Positions 43,200 through 47,578 of a stretch of DNA of 47,578 nucleotides are shown here, one piece after another. The notes under the pieces are model-generated. The model did no database searches. It was not told the origin of the DNA and was given only the letters and a program-made list of their open reading frames with translations. The stretch is from a virus: IMG/VR virus record IMGVR_UViG_3300021067_000009, positions 1-47,578 of that record. The stretch is one strand, 5' to 3'. The translations under genes and the position numbers were made by a program. The first letter of the stretch is position 1, and the number at the start of each line of letters is the position of its first letter.

Positions 43200-43443
43200 G
43201 CGCCCTGTGCAGCGTATCGGCGAGCACGAGCTGCTGCCTTTCGATCGAGTTTGCGGTCGCGTGATGCATCAGGTCTGGAATGAGTGCAACAAGCAGTGTC
43301 AATGGTATGAAGTGTGGTGGCTGAAGCTTCCAAGCTACGGCTACCAAAAGGTTGATTTTGGTCGCACGGATGCCTGGTGTCGGTTGATACTGATATTCCA
43401 TGGATTTTGGGGCTTTAGTTTGCGTTGGATCCCTGAACCTTAA
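43180..43443 (+). CDS. Aromatic-rich hypothetical protein (87 aa)
   Basis: MIFTRGKRPVQRIGEHELLP, then VCGRVMHQVWNECNKQCQWY and EVWWLKLPSYGYQKVDFGRT. It is Trp- and Cys-rich. The start at 43180 overlaps the acidic-tail gene by 20 nt; an ATG at 43165 is another option. The base usage (A/T-rich third positions toward the end) differs from neighbours, possibly recent acquisition. No family recognised. Confidence 0.45.
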   Translation: MIFTRGKRPVQRIGEHELLPFDRVCGRVMHQVWNECNKQCQWYEVWWLKLPSYGYQKVDFGRTDAWCRLILIFHGFWGFSLRWIPEP

Positions 43444-43461
43444 CTTTGTAGGAGATTTCAA

Positions 43462-43689
43462 GTGTCAGAACAAAAACCTTCTGTGGGTCGCATCGTGCTG
43501 GTGGGCGAGTCCACCACTCCCGATACCACCGTGGAGCACGCGGCGATGATTACCCGCGTGCACTCGGAGAACTGCGTCAACGTCACCGTGTTCCCCGATG
43601 GGGGGCTTCCCTACCCAAAGACCAGCGTGGTGCTGTCTGAGGATGGCTCGCCACGGGACTATCACTGGCGCTGGCCTGATCGGGTCTAA
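43462..43689 (+). CDS. Conserved small phage protein (75 aa)
   Basis: GTG start with GGAG upstream. KPSVGRIVLVGESTTPDTTV, then AAMITRVHSENCVNVTVFPD and a C-terminal DYHWRWPDRV. The pattern 'P-x-V-G-R-I-V ... A-A-x-I-T-x-V ... V-N-V-T-V-F ... W-x-W-P' is very common in phage genomes and usually annotated as hypothetical. It is probably an SH3-like barrel. Confidence 0.65.
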   Translation: MSEQKPSVGRIVLVGESTTPDTTVEHAAMITRVHSENCVNVTVFPDGGLPYPKTSVVLSEDGSPRDYHWRWPDRV

Positions 43690-43695
43690 GTAACG

Positions 43696-43730
43696 GCGCG
43701 CCCGGGGCTGCCCTTGAGCTCCGGGTGTGC
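43696..43730 (+). promoter_or_regulatory. Strong leader hairpin (14 bp) before the next gene
   Basis: In RNA GCGCGCCCGGGGCU (43696-43709) pairs with AGCUCCGGGUGUGC (43717-43730) through 14 pairs including three G-U, with a 7-nt loop. AAGGGG and an ATG follow within 15 nt. A leader or processing element; there is no U-run. Confidence 0.55.
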
Positions 43731-43741
43731 AAGGGGTGCAA

Positions 43742-43990
43742 ATGAAAACACCAAGCGGATTCGTCGCCACGTGCGTATGTGGCAATGCGATCGGCGCGCT
43801 CGATGCGGACAGGACCGACAGAGCCGATATGGGCAAGATCCTCGGCGGATGGCTCATGCGTGGCTGCACGGTGAGCCCGCAGTTCGGCTACAACTGGGCT
43901 GTCACGCTAAATCCGTGCGCCTGCCCCAAGGCGCCGCCGGCCGTACAACCGTCTGCAGACTGCGCAGGGCAGTATGAGCGCGGACCATGA
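43742..43990 (+). CDS. Cys-rich small protein (82 aa)
   Basis: AAGGGGTGCAA precedes ATG. MKTPSGFVATCVCGNAIGAL, then DRTDRADMGKILGGWLMRGC and WAVTLNPCACP. CVCG and CACP could bind a metal. 'F-V-A-x-C-x-C-G ... A-D-M-G-x-x-L-x-x-W-L-x-x-G-x-x-V' is a pattern I recall from small phage proteins. Function is unknown. Confidence 0.6.
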   Translation: MKTPSGFVATCVCGNAIGALDADRTDRADMGKILGGWLMRGCTVSPQFGYNWAVTLNPCACPKAPPAVQPSADCAGQYERGP

Positions 43991-44250
43991 TTGACCAGAT
44001 CGGCATCGCGCTCACGGGCGTGACCGCTATTTTCCTCACGCAGTCAAAGCATGAGCGGATGCGCCGGTATGCGTGTCTTTTTGGCATCGCCGGCCAACCC
44101 TTCTGGGTGTATATGGCCTGGCACGCGCAGCTCTGGGGCGCGCTGCTGCTGACGATGCTCTACACTTTTGCCTGGGGGAAGGGCGTGTGGATGCACTGGA
44201 TCCAGCCCGCCCGGCAACGAAATACTCTGAGGGGGAACCACCAGTTATGA
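43987..44250 (+). CDS. Small phage membrane protein
   Basis: An 87-residue protein with ATGA overlaps on both sides. About three hydrophobic spans: IGIALTGVTAIFLTQ, ACLFGIAGQPFWVYMAWHAQ and LWGALLLTMLYTFAW. The motif 'F-x-L-x ... R-x-A-C-x-x-G-x-x-G-Q-P-x-W-x-x-x-x ... W-G-x-x-x-L ... Y-x-x-x-W-x-x-G' is common in phages and annotated only as membrane protein. It may alter the envelope or exclude other phages. Confidence 0.65.
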   Translation: MIDQIGIALTGVTAIFLTQSKHERMRRYACLFGIAGQPFWVYMAWHAQLWGALLLTMLYTFAWGKGVWMHWIQPARQRNTLRGNHQL

Positions 44251-44351
44251 ATCCGAAGACGGACAAGCCGTTAGTGGAACTGAGTGGCTTAACTCCCCCA
44301 TTAAGCGGTACTCCCGGGGTCGGTGCTCCGGCCCCGGGGGCTAGCGTATGA
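44247..44351 (+). CDS. Tiny Pro/Gly-rich protein (34 aa)
   Basis: MNPKTDKPLVELSGLTPPLS, then GTPGVGAPAPGASV. ATG overlaps the preceding stop and the TGA overlaps the next ATG (ATGA both ends). It looks disordered. Support is only positional. Confidence 0.4.
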   Translation: MNPKTDKPLVELSGLTPPLSGTPGVGAPAPGASV

Positions 44352-44590
44352 ATTTCCAGGTCGGCGATATCGCCATCATGACTTACGGCCAATGGGCAGG
44401 GAAAGAAGTCGAGATCGTAGAGCCGCTGGAGCTGCGCATCGTAATGATCCTCAATGGCTATCGTGTCGAGCGCGAGACTTACCGCGTCCTGATGCCGAAC
44501 GGCGAGATATGGTCGTGTGTGCCGGAATTTTTGCGCGAGCGACAGGCGCCGAACGAATTACCCAAGCCCAAGCGAAGGGGCTGTCCGTGA
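44348..44590 (+). CDS. Small SH3/KOW-like protein (80 aa)
   Basis: MNFQVGDIAIMTYGQWAGKE, then VEIVEPLELRIVMILNGYRV and ERETYRVLMPNGEIWSCVPE. Strand-rich with 'G-D-I-A-I ... G-x-x-V-x-I ... Y-x-V-x-x-P-N-G-E-x-W-x-C-x-P-E-x-L-R'. The later part is a pattern I know from small phage proteins. Function is unknown. A gap of 143 nt with strong RNA-structure potential follows. Confidence 0.55.
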   Translation: MNFQVGDIAIMTYGQWAGKEVEIVEPLELRIVMILNGYRVERETYRVLMPNGEIWSCVPEFLRERQAPNELPKPKRRGCP

Positions 44591-44730
44591 GGTATTCACG
44601 GGACGATGCTGTGCGTCGCGACAGTCCGGGGGACGCCCCGGCCATATTAGTGGTCCGACCCGCGCGAGGATGCGCGGACACCGGCCGGCGCCAGCATCGT
44701 CGCCCCGCATTACCCGTAGTAGAGAGGTAA
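44587..44730 (+). CDS. Doubtful 47-aa frame over a structured region
   Basis: GTG overlaps the previous TGA. RYSRDDAVRRDSPGDAPAIL, then VVRPARGCADTGRRQHRRPA. Composition is Arg- and Pro-rich, as expected for translation of a GC-rich structured RNA. The inverted repeats under it (44602-44701) are a better explanation of this interval than the peptide. Confidence 0.25.
   Translation: MRYSRDDAVRRDSPGDAPAILVVRPARGCADTGRRQHRRPALPVVER
44602..44701 (+). ncRNA. Candidate structured RNA 1
   Basis: A closing helix GACGATGCTG/CAGCATCGTC (44602-44611 with 44692-44701; 10 perfect pairs) encloses two perfect GC-only hairpins: CCGGGG-GACG-CCCCGG (44626-44641) and CCGCGC-GAGGAT-GCGCGG (44660-44677). Together they make a three-way junction of 100 nt in an interval lacking a convincing protein gene. 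Strand is assumed from neighbours. Confidence 0.45.
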
Positions 44731-44733
44731 GAC

Positions 44734-44955
44734 ATGGCTATCTGGGAAATAGACGATCCGGATGAACCCGAGACCTGGTACACCCTGTTCATGCCGGCCA
44801 GCCGGCTCGAGCGCGATCCTAATTCCTTCCTGCGCGATTTTGTGCAACGCGAGCTCGAGGAAGGCCTCCCCTGGATGTGTAACGAATTGCGCCTGGAAGA
44901 GAGGCTGAAAGCGCTTGCCGATGATGACGGTATGCCCGCGGCACCATCGATATGA
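44734..44955 (+). CDS. Small acidic hypothetical protein (73 aa)
   Basis: MAIWEIDDPDEPETWYTLFM, then PASRLERDPNSFLRDFVQRE and LEEGLPWMCNELRLEERLKA. AGAGAGG precedes ATG at about 6 nt. It is acidic and helical. No family recognised. It overlaps the next start by 4 nt. Confidence 0.5.
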   Translation: MAIWEIDDPDEPETWYTLFMPASRLERDPNSFLRDFVQRELEEGLPWMCNELRLEERLKALADDDGMPAAPSI

Positions 44956-45284
44956 TGTACCACTGCGCAAACTGCAATCAGGATTACGACTTCGCCACCC
45001 AGGGCGCGATATGCCCGCACCTTCCGCGATCAGAAGGCGGCAAAGACCGCCTTGAGCCCTGGCCGAAACGCGCCCCCGAGACCGCGCCCGCGCATGAACG
45101 CGCGATGCACCTCCTACGACATGCGGCGCTCGAGCTCAATCATGCCAGCGTGTTCATCCGCACGCGCCAGAAGATGCACCCCGACGGGGTGAAACTCTAC
45201 GATGAGCTGCTCGGCGAAATTGCGGCTTTCCTTAAAGATCAACAGTCAACCGAGGGTCCATTGAAAGGAGCGACCGGCCAATGA
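44952..45284 (+). CDS. Hypothetical protein with N-terminal CxxC (110 aa)
   Basis: MMYHCANCNQDYDFATQGAI, then CPHLPRSEGGKD, and a helical C-terminal half (AHERAMHLLRHAALELNHAS, KLYDELLGEIAAFLKDQQST). The CxxC ... C-x-H start resembles a small zinc ribbon. Its last codons overlap the left arm of the second structured RNA candidate and the next ATG. Confidence 0.5.
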   Translation: MMYHCANCNQDYDFATQGAICPHLPRSEGGKDRLEPWPKRAPETAPAHERAMHLLRHAALELNHASVFIRTRQKMHPDGVKLYDELLGEIAAFLKDQQSTEGPLKGATGQ

Positions 45285-45377
45285 AAAAAACTGAGGGCAG
45301 CGTACCTGCGGTTTCCGCCGCAGCGAATGTCGGGTCGTGGTACGCAAACGCGCGAAGCTTGCTCCTTTCAATGGGCC
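45255..45377 (+). ncRNA. Candidate structured RNA 2 / SD-sequestering element
   Basis: The 17-nt arm at 45255-45271 (GGTCCATTGAAAGGAGC) pairs with 45361-45377 over its whole length in RNA, one pair being G-U. It encloses GCGUACC/GGUACGC (45300-45306 with 45339-45345) and inside that UGCGG/CCGCA (45307-45311 with 45318-45322). The AAAGGAG Shine-Dalgarno of a 35-codon frame is locked in the outer helix. AACAGTCAA occurs on both sides (45241-45249 and 45387-45395). Confidence 0.5.
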
Positions 45378-45388
45378 TTCTTCCTTAA
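45281..45388 (+). CDS. Possible tiny protein inside structured RNA 2 (35 aa)
   Basis: MKKTEGSVPAVSAAANVGSW, then YANARSLLLSMGLLP. ATG lies 10 nt after AAAGGAG and 4 nt inside the preceding gene's end. Since its Shine-Dalgarno is base-paired in the predicted element, it may be a regulated leader peptide, or the frame may be accidental. Confidence 0.35.
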   Translation: MKKTEGSVPAVSAAANVGSWYANARSLLLSMGLLP

Positions 45389-45404
45389 CAGTCAAAGGTG
45401 ACGC

Positions 45405-45845
45405 ATGAAAGCTCTATCCCTATGGCAGCCGTGGGCAAGTCTGTGGCTCTCGCCACGCAAGAAACACGAGACCCGGCATTGGCCGATCAAACATCGAGGC
45501 TGGCTGCTGGTGCACGCCGCCAGGCGCATCGAGCCCGACGTGGATCCAGACCTGGCAGCCCTTCTGCGGGCGGATTACGGCGCCGGCTGGGCCGGTACGC
45601 TGCCTACGGGCGCGCTCTTGGGCATGGTGAACATCATCAACTGCAGGCGCACCGAGGTTATCCGGCAGGAAAGTAACAACTGGGAAGACTGGTTGTGCGG
45701 GAACTTCGCGCCGGAGCGCTATGGCTTTGAGCGCGGTGAGTATCGGGTTTTCGAGAAGCCCATCCCGTATCGGGGCCAGCAAGGCCTGTTTCCGGTCCCC
45801 GATGAAGTGATCGTTAGGGAAGCGACGTGGACGGAAAAATCATGA
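45405..45845 (+). CDS. ASCH-domain protein
   Basis: A 146-residue protein with AAAGGTGACGC upstream. MKALSLWQPWASLWLSPRKK, then HETRHWPIKHRGWLLVHAAR, LPTGALLGMVNIINCRRTEV. The start 'K-A-L-S-L-W-Q-P-W-A-S-L' with 'x-E-T-R-x-W ... R-G-x-L-h-V-H-A' and 'G-x-x-x-G-x-V-x-I' is the ASCH (PUA-like beta-barrel) signature. Members bind RNA or modified nucleosides, and some are amidohydrolases. The exact activity here is unknown. Confidence 0.85.
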   Translation: MKALSLWQPWASLWLSPRKKHETRHWPIKHRGWLLVHAARRIEPDVDPDLAALLRADYGAGWAGTLPTGALLGMVNIINCRRTEVIRQESNNWEDWLCGNFAPERYGFERGEYRVFEKPIPYRGQQGLFPVPDEVIVREATWTEKS

Positions 45846-46087
45846 GGGGCGTGGATACCATCGAGTTCTATAAGGGCGGATCCACCGACAAGTACTTCGC
45901 TCGCGTTGAATCCAGCATGCCGCCGCAAATCGGCGATTTTCTGAGTATTCGAGGCGAAACATACGAGGTGACGAACCGCTCTTTCTGCGTCGATCACTCT
46001 GATGACTACACACGCACCGCCATGCGCTGCAACGTCGATGTGAAGCTGTACAGGCGGAAGTCGAAGAGGTCGAAAAATGGAAACTGA
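45842..46087 (+). CDS. Hypothetical beta-rich protein (81 aa)
   Basis: MRGVDTIEFYKGGSTDKYFA, then RVESSMPPQIGDFLSIRGET and YEVTNRSFCVDHSDDYTRTA. Strands and a 'P-x-I-G-D-x-L-x-I-x-G-x-x-Y-x-V' segment suggest a small barrel often found in phages. The C-terminus is basic. It overlaps its neighbours at both ends. Confidence 0.55.
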   Translation: MRGVDTIEFYKGGSTDKYFARVESSMPPQIGDFLSIRGETYEVTNRSFCVDHSDDYTRTAMRCNVDVKLYRRKSKRSKNGN

Positions 46088-46382
46088 TCTGTTCGGCGAT
46101 GTGCCGCAGCCGCTCACGCATTCAAAGTGCGGCCCCAAAGGCGGCAAGCACTACACCAGGCCGAATGGCTACGCGGGCGCACCAGGCCGCGGGCCCGCCG
46201 GCGAGACCTGTGGATCCTGTGCGCACATCTGCCGGCAGGGGAACTACAGCGGCAGCAAGCGCTGGCTCAAATGCGCGCTCGCCAAAGGCAAATGGACCAA
46301 CGGGCGTGGCTCCGACATCCTGGCGCGCTCGCCGGCGTGCGAGAAATGGCAATCATCAAACAAAGGTGACGCACATGGTTGA
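46077..46382 (+). CDS. Conserved phage protein with zinc-type Cys/His site (101 aa)
   Basis: METDLFGDVPQPLTHSKCGP, then KGGKHYTRPNGYAGAPGRGP, GETCGSCAHICRQGNYSGSK, RWLKCALAKGKWTNGRGSDI, LARSPACEKW. 'C-G-x-C-x-H-x-x-x ... x-x-K-C-x-x-x-x-x-x-W-T-x-G-x-x-S-D-I-x-x-x-x-P-A-C' is a recurrent phage motif, probably Cys3His or Cys4 zinc. Role unknown. Confidence 0.65.
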   Translation: METDLFGDVPQPLTHSKCGPKGGKHYTRPNGYAGAPGRGPAGETCGSCAHICRQGNYSGSKRWLKCALAKGKWTNGRGSDILARSPACEKWQSSNKGDAHG

Positions 46383-46638
46383 ACTGAACGACGACACGCG
46401 ATGGATTTTGGGGCGCCCTAATTTCCAGTGCGGGCTGGTAGCGCATTCGCTGCGCTTTTTGGGGCACGAGATCAACGGGCGCGCCGAGGATGAGCAGGCG
46501 CACGTGATTCATTGGATGCTCTGCCTTTACGAGAAGCATGGCAGCGCCTGGCGCGCCGAGGCAAACCGCCAGCTGAATGAAGCCTCACTCAAGATCGATG
46601 CCGCCATCAAAGAGACAGAGCGCGCGGGTAAAACATGA
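46375..46638 (+). CDS. Hypothetical helical protein (87 aa)
   Basis: CAAAGGTGACGCAC precedes ATG (the same leader words as at 45394). LNDDTRWILGRPNFQCGLVA, then HSLRFLGHEINGRAEDEQAH, VIHWMLCLYEKHGSAWRAEA. The 'W-x-L-G-R-P-N-F-x-C' start and 'A-x-x-I-H-W-M-L ... Y-E-K-H-G-x-x-W' are familiar from phage proteins of unknown function. Confidence 0.6.
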   Translation: MVELNDDTRWILGRPNFQCGLVAHSLRFLGHEINGRAEDEQAHVIHWMLCLYEKHGSAWRAEANRQLNEASLKIDAAIKETERAGKT

Positions 46639-46994
46639 GAACGGTTCTGTACGCGCACGACATGGAGCCGATCACCATCCTTGAGCTCGAGGAATGGCAG
46701 CTCAAGTGCTTGAGGGACTGGCGCCAGGTGCGGCTTATGGTCGAAAAGCCGATTGACTTGGAAAGCGAACCCAGCGCCGAGATTCCCGAGGATCTGTCCT
46801 GTTGGATCGTAAATATCACCGCCGAAAATTTGCATCGAAACGGTGAGCGGCACCTGATGTTATTCACGCACGATGAGGAAGCCTCCATGCTGTTGAAAGG
46901 GGCGTTCTTGCCCGGGCAGCGCTGGATGCTCGATGGCATCAAGCGGGAGGCCTTCGCGGAAGGCTTTTTGGCCGCACTCGCGCGGCTGAGGTAA
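46635..46994 (+). CDS. Hypothetical protein (119 aa)
   Basis: MRTVLYAHDMEPITILELEE, then WQLKCLRDWRQVRLMVEKPI and RNGERHLMLFTHDEEASMLL, KGAFLPGQ. 'M-R-T-x-L-x-A-x-D-M-E-P-I-T-V-L-x-L' and 'L-x-x-G-x-x-x-x-L' are features of a small phage protein family I have seen with the same start, function unknown. It overlaps the preceding stop by ATGA. Confidence 0.55.
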   Translation: MRTVLYAHDMEPITILELEEWQLKCLRDWRQVRLMVEKPIDLESEPSAEIPEDLSCWIVNITAENLHRNGERHLMLFTHDEEASMLLKGAFLPGQRWMLDGIKREAFAEGFLAALARLR

Positions 46995-46999
46995 GACGC

Positions 47000-47470
47000 A
47001 TGACACGTAGAACGATTTTCGGGCCTGAAGCAATCCTGCGCACGGCCCTCATTGCCCACTTAGGAGTATCTATGCCAATTCAAGAGAAAGATAAAACCGC
47101 TTTTGAGATTCCCCGGCGCCGGAACATCGATCGGCAAACCCCGGCCGAGCGCGCGATTCGCGATGCTATGAGCGCGGTTGAAGCGATGGCCCCGCATCCG
47201 CACCTCACGGCGGCGGTCTGCCTGCTCGAGCAGGCCCTCGAAAGGGTGGCGGATTTCGTGGACTGCGAGCCTGTGCGCGAGCCTGACCAGGAAGTTCAGC
47301 GCCCGGGCGCGGCCAAGCCGCTTGCGTTGGGCCCGGGCGGCACTTTGCTCAAGTGCTTGAACGAATGGAAGGACGCCGGCGGCAGCGACGTGGACGTATT
47401 GCTCGCGCTGGATGAGTACATCCAAAAGCGCATCAGGGCCGCGTTCGATGCGGTGAAGTTCTGCGTATGA
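47000..47470 (+). CDS. Acb2/Tad1-like anti-CBASS fold candidate? Unassigned helical protein (156 or 132 aa)
   Basis: Two in-frame starts are well supported: 47000 (GAGGTAAGACGC before ATG) and 47072 (GGAGTATCT before ATG, giving MPIQEKDKTAFEIPRRRNID). The body (RAIRDAMSAVEAMAPHPHLT, AAVCLLEQALERVADFVDCE, KCLNEWKDAGGSDVDVLLAL) contains the 'A-I-x-x-A-x-x-x-V-E-x-h-x-x-H-x-x-L-T-x-A-V-x-L-L-x-x-A' pattern of a small helical phage family. I mention the anti-CBASS sponge Acb2 only because such proteins share helical repeats beginning this way; I cannot confirm it. Confidence 0.5.
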   Translation: MTRRTIFGPEAILRTALIAHLGVSMPIQEKDKTAFEIPRRRNIDRQTPAERAIRDAMSAVEAMAPHPHLTAAVCLLEQALERVADFVDCEPVREPDQEVQRPGAAKPLALGPGGTLLKCLNEWKDAGGSDVDVLLALDEYIQKRIRAAFDAVKFCV

Positions 47471-47578
47471 AGCCCCTCGATCGAAACTCACGCGATACGC
47501 TGCTGCTGCGGGCGGCGGGGCGCCTGGATGAGTACGCGCAGACGCTCGAGGCCGCGGGCGATGCGGCAAAGACTATGT
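47467..47578 (+). CDS. Hypothetical protein, truncated by the window edge
   Basis: The ATG overlaps the preceding TGA (ATGA). MKPLDRNSRDTLLLRAAGRL, then DEYAQTLEAAGDAAKTM, open at the window end. Only 37 codons are visible; helical, no family recognised. Confidence 0.5.
   Translation, partial: MKPLDRNSRDTLLLRAAGRLDEYAQTLEAAGDAAKTM

Noticed and set aside
42373-43461. 362-codon minus-strand open frame
   Set aside because: Antisense to the deformylase and the acidic-tail gene; the His/Arg-rich text mirrors the GC-rich and GAC/GAG-rich sense strand.
45241-45395. MITE-like insertion with terminal inverted repeats and 9-bp target duplication
   Set aside because: AACAGTCAA occurs on both sides, but 5-9 non-complementary bases separate it from the inverted arms, and the G-U pair favours an RNA helix. 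Kept only as an alternative.
1-47578. tRNA genes, integrase, transposase or attachment sites
   Set aside because: None recognised on either strand; no tyrosine or serine recombinase motifs and no cloverleaf seen.

Overview
The window is one contiguous piece of a tailed-phage genome (or prophage) infecting a GC-rich Gram-negative bacterium. The head genes give the clearest identity: a P22-like portal, a TerL ATPase/nuclease, an acidic scaffold and an N4-gp56-family major capsid protein. No major tail tube, sheath or long tape-measure gene is visible, so a podovirus-like virion is the best guess. The left edge cuts a tail gene and the right edge cuts a small gene, so the genome continues on both sides. 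An i-spanin/o-spanin pair and a GH108 endolysin indicate a Gram-negative host. No integrase, attachment site, tRNA or CRISPR array was seen.

Layout. About 1-24.0 kb is read leftwards (minus strand): spanins, a membrane protein, TerL, small genes, portal, scaffold, capsid, decoration protein, connector adaptor, endolysin, holin-like protein, a secreted FnIII/Ig-like protein, and then tail or virion genes. Two of the tail proteins are built from short tandem repeats, one of 14 residues and one of 16. A small rightward cassette (24.1-26.0 kb) with its own sigma70-like promoter and terminator interrupts the leftward block. From 26.0 to 29.5 kb the minus strand carries a TerS candidate, a RusA resolvase, a replication initiator containing DnaA boxes and iterons, and two HTH proteins. 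A palindromic operator region near 29.53 kb separates this from the rightward early block.

The rightward block (29.6-47.6 kb) is a dense chain of mostly small genes joined by ATGA/GTGA overlaps. Recognisable members are a YqaJ exonuclease with RecT annealase, a HerA/FtsK-like ATPase, a canonical CsrA, a peptide deformylase, an ASCH-domain protein, a DUF6197-like protein and many Cys-rich putative zinc proteins. Together they suggest DnaA-assisted replication, exonuclease/annealase recombination, RusA junction resolution and headful-type packaging, with manipulation of host translation by CsrA and deformylase.

The most unusual material is: the two different short-repeat tail proteins; an 18-bp element repeated upstream of the capsid gene and one other structural gene, where each copy forms a hairpin around the ribosome-binding region; a palindrome- and G-rich non-coding gap at 23.0-23.4 kb; a candidate origin inside the initiator gene; and two candidate structured RNAs at 44.6 and 45.3 kb. 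All calls come from reading the sequence; no database search was run.
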